A stretch of 64,000 nt of DNA. It comes from an uncultured Oscillospiraceae bacterium. Its GTDB lineage: Bacteria; Bacillota; Clostridia; Oscillospirales; Oscillospiraceae. This document shows, one piece after another, positions 45,077 to 53,587 of this stretch; the stretch's first letter is position 1, and the number at the start of each line of letters is the position of its first letter. Location: the NCBI GenBank assembly GCA_947625285.1, contig CANQNS010000006.1, forward strand, positions 17,317 through 81,316, in the 5' to 3' direction. A model generated the notes under the pieces. The model had not been told where the DNA came from. It ran no database searches and saw only the letters and a program-made list of their open reading frames with translations. Position numbers and translations under genes: made by a program.

Positions 45077-45925
45077 ATGGGCAGACCTGACGGCATCCGC
45101 GTCCGGGACGAGGTCCCGATGTACTATCTCATGCCCCAGTTCATGACCGAGCGGCACGACGCCATGAATATGATCACGGTGGATATCCCGGTGGAACCGC
45201 TGCGCCAGTACATGAACGCCCAGCGGCGGCAGGGTCGGCATATCAGCCACATGGCCCTTATCATGACGGCCTACGCCCATGTGGCGGGCCAGTTCCCGTC
45301 TTTGAACCGGTTCATCGTCAACCGGAGGATCTACCAGCACAAGGATTTCAAGATCTCCCTGGTGGTGCTCCGGCCCGGGGAGGGACCCAACAGCAACACC
45401 ATGGGCAAGCTGGTCTTTACTCCCGAGGATACGGTCTTTGACGTGCAGCGGAAGATAGACGAGTATGTCGAAAAGAACTCCTCCACCGCCAAGGAGGACG
45501 AAAACGGCCTGGATAAGCTCATGCGGGTCTTTTGCCGGATAGGCGGGCTCATGAACGTGGTGGGCTGGCTGCTGCGGTTCGGGGACCGGCACGGGCTGCT
45601 GCCCCAGGCCCTGCTGGACGTGAGCCCCTTCCACGCCAGCGCCCTGATGACGAACCTGGCAAGCATCCGCACCAACCACATCTACCATCATGTGTACGAT
45701 TTCGGCACCACCTCCATCGCCATTGCCATCGGCAATATGCGGGACGTGGCGAAGCGTGGCAAGGGAGGCGCGCCGGAGGTGATCCGGTGCATCCCCCTGG
45801 GCGTAGTCATGGACGAGCGTGTGGCCTCCGGCCACTACTTCGCCCTGGCCTTCGCCCGGCTGAAAGATATGCTGGCCCACCCGGAATGCCTGGAGCAGCC
45901 GGCGGATCTGTCGGAGCGGGTGTGA
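45077..45925 (+). CDS. E2-like acyltransferase homologue lacking the catalytic motif
   Basis: A 282-aa protein that looks like the catalytic domain of 2-oxo acid dehydrogenase E2 / chloramphenicol acetyltransferase enzymes, without lipoyl or subunit-binding domains. The ATG at 45077 fits the ribosome site AAAGGAG. The C-terminal motif normally DHRxxDG reads DERVASG here, so the catalytic His and Asp are replaced and ordinary acyl transfer is unlikely. Other regions (HISHMALIMTAYAHV; FTPEDTVFDVQRKIDEYV) keep the fold. It is monocistronic with a strong terminator. Its role is unknown; it may be a binding protein or an altered enzyme. Confidence 0.75.
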   Translation: MGRPDGIRVRDEVPMYYLMPQFMTERHDAMNMITVDIPVEPLRQYMNAQRRQGRHISHMALIMTAYAHVAGQFPSLNRFIVNRRIYQHKDFKISLVVLRPGEGPNSNTMGKLVFTPEDTVFDVQRKIDEYVEKNSSTAKEDENGLDKLMRVFCRIGGLMNVVGWLLRFGDRHGLLPQALLDVSPFHASALMTNLASIRTNHIYHHVYDFGTTSIAIAIGNMRDVAKRGKGGAPEVIRCIPLGVVMDERVASGHYFALAFARLKDMLAHPECLEQPADLSERV

Positions 45926-45947
45926 CAGCGGGCGAGCGCAAAAAGAT

Positions 45948-45984
45948 CGGACGCCATCCAAAGGGATGGCGTCCGGCTTTTTTT
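45948..45984. terminator. terminator, convergent genes
   Basis: Perfect 12-bp stem CGGACGCCATCC / complement (45948-45975), loop AAAG, followed by GCTTTTTTT; serves the E2-like gene and perhaps the antiporter on the other strand. Confidence 0.9.
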
Positions 45985-45995
45985 CGGGGTGTGTG

Positions 45996-47309
45996 TCACT
46001 TGGCGGCGGCGCGGGCGGCCTTGGCCTTTTCCGCGGCGGCCAGCTTGGTCTGGCGGCGGTTTTTCACCTCGTCGCCCTTGGGCTGGATATCGCCGGCGGC
46101 CTGCAGGGCCGTCTTAGTCATCAGCGGGCCGACGAGCTCATAGACCAGCACCGCGAACAGGGTGATGTTGCGGATCAGCGCGCCCTCCGCGCCCAGCTGC
46201 ATGGCGGTGGTGCACATACCCAGGGCCACGCCGGCCTGGGGCAGCAGGGTGACGCCCAGATACTTGCAGATGGAGGGGGAGCAATGGGAGGCCCTGGCGG
46301 AGACGCTGGCGCCGATGTACTTGCCGGCGGAGCGGAAAAGGATGTAGATCGCGCCCAGCAGCACGATGGAGCCGGAGGCAAAGACCCCCAGGTCCAGCTC
46401 CGCGCCGCACAGCACGAAGAACAGCGCCAGCAGCGGGGAGGACCACTTGTCCGCCAGATACATCAGATCCTGGGACAAGGGGCAGCAGTTGCAGAACATG
46501 GTGCCCAGCATCATGCACACCAGAAGCGACGAGAAGCCCACGGTCACCGGGCCGATATGCAGCTCCGCCATGGACAGGGCCACCGTCAAAAACACGAAGG
46601 CGATAGTCATGTTGAGGCGGTTGGTGTTGGAGTTGAAGAGCTTTTCCAGCTGGGTGAGCAGCCACCCCATGGCCGCGCCCAGGGCCAGGGAGGCCACGAT
46701 CTCCACCAGGGGGTTGACAAGGATGGAGATCATGTCCACGTTGCCCAGGGTCAGGGTCTTGGCGATGCCGAAGGACACGGCAAAGACCACCAGGCCCACC
46801 GCGTCGTCCAGAGCCACCACCGGCAGCAGCAGACTGGTCAGGGGCCCCTTGGCCTTGTACTGGCGCACCACCATCAGCGTGGCGGCGGGCGCGGTGGCGG
46901 TGGCGATGGCACCCAGGGTCAGGGTCTGGGCCACGCTCAGCACGTCCGGCCGGATCAGGTGGAACACATACAGGGCCGCGTCCACGAACACCGTAGCCGT
47001 CAGGGCCTGGAAGATGCCCACCGTCGTGGCCTGGCGGCCGATGGCTTTCAGCTCCGCCAGCCGGAATTCGTTGCCGATGGAGAAGGCGATAAAGCCCAAC
47101 GCCACGTCGGAGGCCGCGGAAAAGGCCTCCACCTGTTCAAAGGAGGTGAAGCCCAGGTAGGGGATGTTCAGCGCGCCCAGACAGTAGGGTCCGATCAGCA
47201 CCCCGGAGACGAGATAGGCCGTCACAGAGGGGAGGTTGGCAAGCCGGGAGATACGGGTCATCATCAGCCCGGCCAGGATCGCAAAGGATATGGGGAACAG
47301 CGTTTGCAT
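45996..47309 (-). CDS. cation:proton antiporter (CPA2 type)
   Basis: A 437-aa membrane protein with about 12 helices. LPSVTAYLVSGVLIGPYCLG at the N-terminus and the core LLPVVALDDAVGLVVFAV (conserved DD ion-binding aspartates) are typical of Na+/H+ or K+/H+ exchangers of the CPA2 family. The C-terminal tail is short and rich in Ala/Lys (AAAEKAKAARAAAK), with no RCK/TrkA-N regulatory domain. It stands alone, convergent with the E2-like gene. Confidence 0.9.
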   Translation of the reverse strand: MQTLFPISFAILAGLMMTRISRLANLPSVTAYLVSGVLIGPYCLGALNIPYLGFTSFEQVEAFSAASDVALGFIAFSIGNEFRLAELKAIGRQATTVGIFQALTATVFVDAALYVFHLIRPDVLSVAQTLTLGAIATATAPAATLMVVRQYKAKGPLTSLLLPVVALDDAVGLVVFAVSFGIAKTLTLGNVDMISILVNPLVEIVASLALGAAMGWLLTQLEKLFNSNTNRLNMTIAFVFLTVALSMAELHIGPVTVGFSSLLVCMMLGTMFCNCCPLSQDLMYLADKWSSPLLALFFVLCGAELDLGVFASGSIVLLGAIYILFRSAGKYIGASVSARASHCSPSICKYLGVTLLPQAGVALGMCTTAMQLGAEGALIRNITLFAVLVYELVGPLMTKTALQAAGDIQPKGDEVKNRRQTKLAAAEKAKAARAAAK

Positions 47310-47512
47310 AGATTCACCTGGTCTCGTCAGAAGTTTTCATGCGCAGGATATGAGTATAGCCGCAGAGATGTGAAAAATCAAGGGTCAATATAGCGAAAAT
47401 CCGGTCGTTCGCGGTCGTTTCCAGGGCTTATTGACTATATGGCCGCCGCTCGGCGCATGGACCGGCCGGCGGCTGCATATACTGCTGGCAAGGAGAAGGG
47501 AAGGGTGAGCGT

Positions 47513-47977
47513 ATGGTCAAGTATAAGCCCCTGGCGATAAGCCTGGCGATCAGTCTGGGCGTGGGGGGTCTGTCCGCGCTGGTAACGAAGGATTCCATGG
47601 AGAAGTACGCCTTTCTGGACCAGCCGCCCCTGGCGCCGCCGGGGTGGGTGTTCCCGGTGGTGTGGACGGCGCTGTTCATCCTGATGGGGGTGGCGGCGTA
47701 CCTGGTGTGGGTCGAGAACGGCCCCGAGCGGAAGCGGATGCTGTGGCTGTACGGCATACAGCTGGCGGTCAATTTCTTCTGGACCATCATCTTCTTCAAC
47801 GGGCAGAAATTTGCCTTCGCCCTGGTCTGGCTGCTGATCCTGTGGGGCCTGATCCTGGCGACGCTTTTGAGCTTTCGGAAGGAGAACAAGACCGCCGGGA
47901 ACCTGCTGATACCCTACCTGGCCTGGGTCACCTTCGCGGCGTATCTGAACGCCGGGGTGTGGTATCTGAACCGATAG
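47513..47977 (+). CDS. tspO: TspO/MBR family protein
   Basis: A 154-aa protein with five hydrophobic helices. LDQPPLAPPGWVFPVVWTAL and AVNFFWTIIFF are the conserved TspO blocks for binding porphyrins and related tetrapyrroles. The start at 47513 is ATG after AAGGGTGAGC, a modest site. Role in this anaerobe is unknown; tetrapyrrole or stress regulation is proposed for others. Confidence 0.93.
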   Translation: MVKYKPLAISLAISLGVGGLSALVTKDSMEKYAFLDQPPLAPPGWVFPVVWTALFILMGVAAYLVWVENGPERKRMLWLYGIQLAVNFFWTIIFFNGQKFAFALVWLLILWGLILATLLSFRKENKTAGNLLIPYLAWVTFAAYLNAGVWYLNR

Positions 47978-47990
47978 CGGCCATGAAAAC

Positions 47991-48029
47991 AGCGGCAGCC
48001 CCCTCGTCCGAGGGGGCTGCCGCTTTATC
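47991..48029. terminator. terminator between tspO and LysR genes
   Basis: Perfect 14-bp stem AGCGGCAGCCCCCT / complement (47991-48024), loop CGTCCG, then TTATCCTT. Confidence 0.85.
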
Positions 48030-48041
48030 CTTGAACATATC

Positions 48042-48929
48042 TCATGGGAGAAACTCCACCGCCGCCTGGACGGCGGGATGGATCGGGTTTATGCGCCAGT
48101 ATACGACGTCGTCAAAAAACAGGTCGTCCAGGGGTATGAGCCGGATATCCGGGTTGGAGATAAAGCGGGTGTTTCCCGAAACGAGCGATATCCCGATGCC
48201 GGCCTCCACATACAGCAGCAGCGTCTCGATGGACGCGGCTTCCCGGATGATGCGCGGCTCAAAGCCCACCCTGCGGCACGCCTCCTCAAGCGTGAGATAG
48301 CCTTGGGGCGTCTCCTCCTGGGAGAGAGCGATGAAGCTCTCCTCCCGGAGCATGGACAGCGTCACGGCGGAGCGCTGGGCCATGGGATCGCGGACGTTGA
48401 TGGCGATCATGCCGCGGTTCGTACCTATGACGTGCCTGACGATGGACGCGGGAATGGAAGGGGCCATGCCGCTGACCTCGCTGGTGACGATCATGTCCAG
48501 CCTGCCGGCGTCGAATTCCTGCCACAGACGGTGCATCCCGCACCGCTCCAGGCGAAGGTTCACATTGGGGTGATCGTTTTGAAACGCCTGCAGCTGCCGC
48601 GGGACCAGGGATGAGATATTGACGCCCTCCAGGACGCCCAGCGACAGCACATTGTCCTGCTCCCGCTGCATCGCCCGGGCCTGACGCAGCGACTGGTCCA
48701 TCTTATCCAGCGCGGCGGCCCATTCCTGATGGAGAAGTCTTCCCGCTTCCGTCAGGCGCACCTGTTTGCCTGTCCGCCGGAACAGCTGGACCCCGATCGT
48801 GCGCTCCAGCTCAGCGATCCTCTTGCTGAGATTGGGCTGGGCCGTATACAGCTCATTGGCGGCTTTGGAGAAATTTTCATACTTGGCCGCCGTGACGAAG
48901 TACCGTATCGCGTTCAGGGAAATGCTCAT
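48042..48929 (-). CDS. LysR-family transcriptional regulator
   Basis: A 295-aa regulator: N-terminal winged HTH (FVTAAKYENFSKAANELYTA, then QPNLSKRIAELE) and a C-terminal periplasmic-binding-like sensor with LSLGVLEGVNISSLV. ATG at 48929 follows GAGGTGG; the longer open frame has no site. It is divergent from the glucuronide operon starting at 49114 and is its likely regulator; the effector might be a uronate such as glucuronate or KDG (inference). Confidence 0.93.
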   Translation of the reverse strand: MSISLNAIRYFVTAAKYENFSKAANELYTAQPNLSKRIAELERTIGVQLFRRTGKQVRLTEAGRLLHQEWAAALDKMDQSLRQARAMQREQDNVLSLGVLEGVNISSLVPRQLQAFQNDHPNVNLRLERCGMHRLWQEFDAGRLDMIVTSEVSGMAPSIPASIVRHVIGTNRGMIAINVRDPMAQRSAVTLSMLREESFIALSQEETPQGYLTLEEACRRVGFEPRIIREAASIETLLLYVEAGIGISLVSGNTRFISNPDIRLIPLDDLFFDDVVYWRINPIHPAVQAAVEFLP

Positions 48930-48984
48930 GACGTCCACCTCGCTCGATGAACAGTATAGCACACTTATTCCTTTTTGTATATAT

Positions 48985-49046
48985 AAAATACGGAAACAGA
49001 TATTTCATATTTGTTTAATCAACAATTATAATTAAAAAATACGGAA
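48985..49046 (+). promoter_or_regulatory. AT-rich intergenic region with repeats, promoter of the HAD/GH3/uxu operon
   Basis: AAAATACGGAA occurs at 48985-48995 and 49036-49046. Between them TATAAT at 49027-49032 has a weak -35 (TTCATA 49004-49009) 17 bases upstream. LysR proteins commonly bind such spaced sites in divergent promoters. Confidence 0.5.
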
Positions 49047-49113
49047 GTGTTTTATGCAATCCCAATAAATACCAGTATTTATATGCTGCGCTTCCCATTG
49101 AAAGGAGGAGGCT

Positions 49114-49956
49114 ATGGGCGCGTTCAAGGACTTCAAAAAGAAGAAGGACTTCCTGGTGTGCGTGGACTCGGATGGCTGCGCCATGGACACCATGGACTGC
49201 AAGCATATCCATTGCTTTGGGCCGAAGATCATCGACGAGTGGGGCCTGGAGGCGTGGCGGGAGGAGATACTGGCCCGCTGGAATGAGATCAATCTCTACT
49301 CCATGACCAGGGGCATCAACCGCTTCAAGGGCCTTAACAAGATGCTCACGGAGGTCAACGAGAAGTACACGCCCATCCAGGGCCTGGCCGACCTGACCGC
49401 CTGGGTGGAGTCCGGCGCGGCCCCCAGCAACGACGCTTTGCAGAAAGCCATCGACGAGACGGGCAGCCCTATTTTAAAGAAAGCGCTGAGCTGGTCGAAG
49501 GCCGTGAACGAGGCCATCAACGCCCTGCCCGACAGCCTGAAGGTGCCCTATCCCGGCGTGAAGGAGGCCCTGGCGCTGGCCCATGAGAAGGCGGACGTAG
49601 CCATCGTCTCCAGCGCCAATCCCGGCGCGGTGCTGGAGGAGTGGGAGAAGTACGGCCTGCTGCCCCACACCGACGTGGTCTGCGCCCAGGACGTGGGCAG
49701 CAAGGCGTTTTGCATCGCGGAGCTTTTGAAGCGGGGCTACTCGCCCGACCACGTTCTCATGTGCGGCGACGCGCCCGGCGATATGGACGCGGCCAGGCAG
49801 AACGGCGTGTTCTACTACCCCATCCGGGTCCGCCAGGAGAAGGAGAGCTGGGCCGAGTTCGTGTCCGAGGGCTTTGGCCGTCTGCTGGACGGCACTTACG
49901 CCGGCGGGTATCAGCAGGCGAAGATCGACGCGTTTTTGAAAAACCTGGGGGGCTGA
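49114..49956 (+). CDS. HAD-superfamily hydrolase
   Basis: A 280-aa cytoplasmic protein with the HAD motifs: DSDGCAMDT (nucleophile Asp18, Asp20), SSAN (motif II), Lys in the DVGSKAFC region, and CGDAPGDMDAA (motif IV). Probably a phosphatase acting on a small sugar phosphate or related compound; substrate unknown. It is the first gene of the uronate locus, 39 bases before GH3 A. The ATG follows AAAGGAGGAGG. Confidence 0.85.
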   Translation: MGAFKDFKKKKDFLVCVDSDGCAMDTMDCKHIHCFGPKIIDEWGLEAWREEILARWNEINLYSMTRGINRFKGLNKMLTEVNEKYTPIQGLADLTAWVESGAAPSNDALQKAIDETGSPILKKALSWSKAVNEAINALPDSLKVPYPGVKEALALAHEKADVAIVSSANPGAVLEEWEKYGLLPHTDVVCAQDVGSKAFCIAELLKRGYSPDHVLMCGDAPGDMDAARQNGVFYYPIRVRQEKESWAEFVSEGFGRLLDGTYAGGYQQAKIDAFLKNLGG

Positions 49957-49995
49957 ACCGGCCGACCCTATCATTATAATAAGGAGGAGAAAGCC

Positions 49996-51771
49996 ATGGT
50001 AGACATGAAGGCAAAGCCCTTTTTCCTGTCGGATGAGGACTGCAAGTGGGTGGAGGACACCATCGCGGGCATGACCCTGGATGAGAAGATCGGACAGCTC
50101 TTCTTCAACATGGGCGACAGCCGGGACGAGGAATATCTGAAGATGACGGTGGGCAAGTACCACATCGGCGGCATTCGCTATAACCCCGGCAAGGCCGACG
50201 AAATCTACGAGCAGAACCGTATCCTGCAGGAGAACAGCAAGATCCCCCTGATCATCGCCTGCAACACGGAAAACGGCGGCAACGGCGCCTGCGTGGACGG
50301 CACGCCCATCGGCTGCCAGACCAAGATCGGCGCCACCCGGGACGCCAAATACGCCCACGACCTGGGCTATATGGCCAACAAGGAGGCGGCGGCCATCGGC
50401 TGCAACCTGTCCTTCGCCCCGGTCAGCGACATCTTTCTGAACTGGGAGAATCCCGTCATCGGCCTGCGCACCTACGGCAACGACGCCGGCCAGGTGGCGG
50501 CCATGGCCAAGGCCTATCTGGAGGGCGCCCATGAAAACCCGGGCTTTGCCTGCGCCGCCAAGCACTTCCCCGGCGACGGCCTGGACTTCCGGGACCAGCA
50601 TGTTGCAAACTCCGTCAACACCTATTCCTGCGACGAGTGGGACGCCACCTTCGGCAAGGTCTATGAGACCCTGATCGACGCGGGGCTGGAGGCCATCATG
50701 GCCGGGCACATCATGCAGCCGGCCTATACCCGCCATTTCAATCCCGGCATCGCGGACGACGACATCATGCCCGCCACTCTGTCCCCGGAGCTGATCGGCG
50801 GCCTTCTGCGGGGCAAGCTGGGCTTCAACGGCATGGTCCTCACCGACGCCAGCCATATGGTGGGCCTGACCTGCCGGATGAAGCGGAAGGACCTGATGCC
50901 CGCCGCCATCGCCGCCGGCGTGGATATGTTCCTGTTCTTCAACGACATGGAGGAGGACTTCCAGGCCATGAAGGCGGGCTATCTGGACGGCCGCATCACC
51001 GAGGAGCGGCTCAGCGACGCCCTGCACCGCATCCTGGCCCTGAAGGCCCACATGGGCCTCAACAAAAAGGCAAAGACCGAGATCATGCCGCCCAGGGAGC
51101 AGGTGCATGAAATAGTCGGCTGCGCGGAGCATAAGGCCGCTCAGAAGGAGATATCCGACAAGGCCATCACCCTGGTAAAGTACAAGGACGCGGACGTGCT
51201 GCCCATGATCCCCGACCGCTACAAGCGGATCATGATCGTGTACGTGAAGGGCCTGGAGGCCCCCGGTCTGGGCGCGCTGTTCAACCAGAACGCCGTCTCT
51301 CCCGCCGACAAGCTGCGGGACCGGCTCATCGCCAAGGGCTTTGACGCCTTCGTCTATGAAAGCCCCATCCAGAAGCTCATGCAGCAGATCCAGCGGGGGG
51401 AGAAGGCCGACCTGAACCTGTACTTCGCCGGCAAGTCCGCCATCAAGGACTTCGTGGCCGGGCAGGACCTGATCATCACCATGGTGGACATCGCCGGCGG
51501 CTTCCAGCCGGTGGCCCGGCCCGCCTTCGGCATGACAAAGGGCGGCGGGGAGATACCCTGGTACGTCCATGAACTGCCCGTGATCGTGGTGGGCACCCAG
51601 CAGCCCTTCGTCCTGGCGGACATCCCCCAGGCCCGGACCTATATCAATACATACGACAGTCTGGACACCACCCTGGACGCCCTGGTGGAAAAGCTCATGA
51701 CCGGCCCCGAGGCCTTCTGCGGCCAGGACCCGGTGGACGCTTTCTGCGGCGTCTGGGACACCCATCTGTAA
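49996..51771 (+). CDS. GH3 NagZ-like beta-N-acetylhexosaminidase, copy A
   Basis: A 591-aa cytoplasmic GH3 enzyme. The TIM barrel (residues 1-390) has KHFPGDGLDFRDQH, which keeps the Asp200/His202 acid-base dyad of NagZ-type hexosaminidases, and the nucleophile Asp284 in VLTDASHM. Residues 400-591 are the alpha/beta domain. These traits point to beta-N-acetylglucosaminidase or a phosphorylase of that type rather than beta-glucosidase. A close paralogue follows directly. Context (uronate catabolism) suggests GlcNAc- or GalNAc-containing uronic acid oligosaccharides. ATG after AAGGAGGAG. Confidence 0.88.
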   Translation: MVDMKAKPFFLSDEDCKWVEDTIAGMTLDEKIGQLFFNMGDSRDEEYLKMTVGKYHIGGIRYNPGKADEIYEQNRILQENSKIPLIIACNTENGGNGACVDGTPIGCQTKIGATRDAKYAHDLGYMANKEAAAIGCNLSFAPVSDIFLNWENPVIGLRTYGNDAGQVAAMAKAYLEGAHENPGFACAAKHFPGDGLDFRDQHVANSVNTYSCDEWDATFGKVYETLIDAGLEAIMAGHIMQPAYTRHFNPGIADDDIMPATLSPELIGGLLRGKLGFNGMVLTDASHMVGLTCRMKRKDLMPAAIAAGVDMFLFFNDMEEDFQAMKAGYLDGRITEERLSDALHRILALKAHMGLNKKAKTEIMPPREQVHEIVGCAEHKAAQKEISDKAITLVKYKDADVLPMIPDRYKRIMIVYVKGLEAPGLGALFNQNAVSPADKLRDRLIAKGFDAFVYESPIQKLMQQIQRGEKADLNLYFAGKSAIKDFVAGQDLIITMVDIAGGFQPVARPAFGMTKGGGEIPWYVHELPVIVVGTQQPFVLADIPQARTYINTYDSLDTTLDALVEKLMTGPEAFCGQDPVDAFCGVWDTHL

Positions 51772-51783
51772 GGAGGAAGCGTC

Positions 51784-53556
51784 ATGGTCGATATGAAAGC
51801 CAATCCCTATTTCCTCTCCGATGAGGACATCGCCTGGGTGGAGGACACCATCGCGGGCATGACCGACGAGGAAAAGGTGGGACAGCTCTTTTTCCAGCTC
51901 ACCTCCAGCCAGGAGGAGAGCTACCTCAAGGAGCTCATGGAGAAGTACCACCTGGGCGGCTGCCGGTATAACGGCATGCCCGGGGCCAGGGTGCTGGAGC
52001 AGAACCGCATCCTGCAAAAGTATGCCAAGGTCCCCCTGATCATCGCCTGCAACACCGAGGCCGGCGGCGACGGGGCCTGTTCCGACGGGGTGAACATCGG
52101 CTCCGGCATCAAGATCGGCGCCACCGGCAGCGCGCAGTACGCCCACGACCTGGGCCGTATGGCAAATGAGCAGGCGGCGGCCATCGGCTGCAACATGGCC
52201 TTCGCGCCGGTGTGCGATATCCACTACAACTGGCAGAACGAGGAGATCATCTCCCGGGGCTTCGGCAACGACCCGGAGCGGGTGGCCGCCATGAGCCGGG
52301 CCTATCTGGACGGGGCCCACACCATTCCCGGCTTCGCCTGCGCCGCCAAGCACTTCCCCGGCAACGGCCAGGACTATCGGGACGCCCATATGGCCAACAA
52401 CATCAACGAGTTCGACCACGACCAGTGGATGAGCACCTACGGCATGGTCTATAAGACCCTGATCGACGGCGGTCTGGACGCCATCATGGGCGGGCACATC
52501 ATGCTGCCCAAGTACATGCGTTCTGTCAAGCCCGGCATCACCGACGACGAGATGCTGCCCGCGACGCTGTGCCCGGAGATCATGACGGGCCTTTTGCGGG
52601 ACGAGCTGGGCTTCAACGGCATGGTAGTCACCGACGCCAGCCACATGGTGGGCATGACGGACAGGATGAAGCGGCGGGATATGCTGCCGGCCGCCATCAA
52701 CGCCGGGTGCGATATGTTCCTGTTCTTCAACGACCCGGACGAGGACTTCCAGACCATGCTGGACGCCTATAAGACCGGCGTCATCAGCCAGGCGCGCATG
52801 ACCGAGGCGCTGGAGCGCATCCTGGCTCTGAAAGCCCACATGGGGCTCAACAAGAAGGCTAAGGAGGAGCTGGTCCCTGACCCAGAGGCCCTGCCCGCCG
52901 TTCTGGGGGACCCCAGCTATAAAAAGACCGCCGAGGCCATCAGCCGGGAGGCCCTGACTCTGGTGAAGTACAAGGACCAAGGCGTGCTGCCCCTGGACCC
53001 CAAGAAGACCAGGCGGGTCATGATCGTGTACGTGAAAGGCGCGGACGGGCCCATGGCGGCTCTGGCGGCCATGGCTATGGGCGGCGGCAAACGGAAGAGC
53101 CCCGCCGAGGAGCTGCGGGACCGGCTCATAGAGAAGGGCTTCGACGCTTTCATCTATGAAAGCCCCCTGGAGAAGATCAAGAAGCAGATCGCCGCCGGCG
53201 AGGCACCCAGTTTGAACCTGTATTTTGCTGGCAAGAACGCCATCGCGGACTTCGTCTCCCAGATGGATCTGGTCATCACCCTGTGCGACGTAGCCAACGG
53301 GCACCCGGCCTTCGGTATGTCCAAGGGCGGCGGCGAGATACCCTGGTATGTGTTCGAGGTGCCCGTGGTGGCTATCAGCGTGAACCTGCCCACCATGCTG
53401 GCGGACATCCCCGCCGTGCGGACCTACATCAACGCTTACGACTCCAAGAGCTACACCCTGGACGCCCTGGTGGACGCCCTCACCACCGGGCCGGAGGCCT
53501 TCCACGGCAAGGACCCCATCGACAGCTTCTGCGGCCTGTGGGACACCCGCATCTGA
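51784..53556 (+). CDS. GH3 NagZ-like beta-N-acetylhexosaminidase, copy B
   Basis: A 590-aa paralogue of the preceding gene, 12 bases downstream, with the same layout and many identical blocks. It keeps KHFPGNGQDYRDAH (Asp-x-His dyad) and TDASHM (nucleophile Asp). It differs at many positions and has an insertion GADGPMAALAAMAMGGG in the C-terminal domain, so it is an old duplication and not a sequencing repeat. The pair may cover different linkages. Confidence 0.88.
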   Translation: MVDMKANPYFLSDEDIAWVEDTIAGMTDEEKVGQLFFQLTSSQEESYLKELMEKYHLGGCRYNGMPGARVLEQNRILQKYAKVPLIIACNTEAGGDGACSDGVNIGSGIKIGATGSAQYAHDLGRMANEQAAAIGCNMAFAPVCDIHYNWQNEEIISRGFGNDPERVAAMSRAYLDGAHTIPGFACAAKHFPGNGQDYRDAHMANNINEFDHDQWMSTYGMVYKTLIDGGLDAIMGGHIMLPKYMRSVKPGITDDEMLPATLCPEIMTGLLRDELGFNGMVVTDASHMVGMTDRMKRRDMLPAAINAGCDMFLFFNDPDEDFQTMLDAYKTGVISQARMTEALERILALKAHMGLNKKAKEELVPDPEALPAVLGDPSYKKTAEAISREALTLVKYKDQGVLPLDPKKTRRVMIVYVKGADGPMAALAAMAMGGGKRKSPAEELRDRLIEKGFDAFIYESPLEKIKKQIAAGEAPSLNLYFAGKNAIADFVSQMDLVITLCDVANGHPAFGMSKGGGEIPWYVFEVPVVAISVNLPTMLADIPAVRTYINAYDSKSYTLDALVDALTTGPEAFHGKDPIDSFCGLWDTRI

Positions 53557-53587
53557 GAAATAATAATCATAACAGGAGGAATATTCG

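Noticed and set aside
49996..53556. Tandem GH3 genes as an assembly artefact
   Set aside because: The copies differ throughout and one has an insertion in the C-terminal domain, so they are genuine paralogues.
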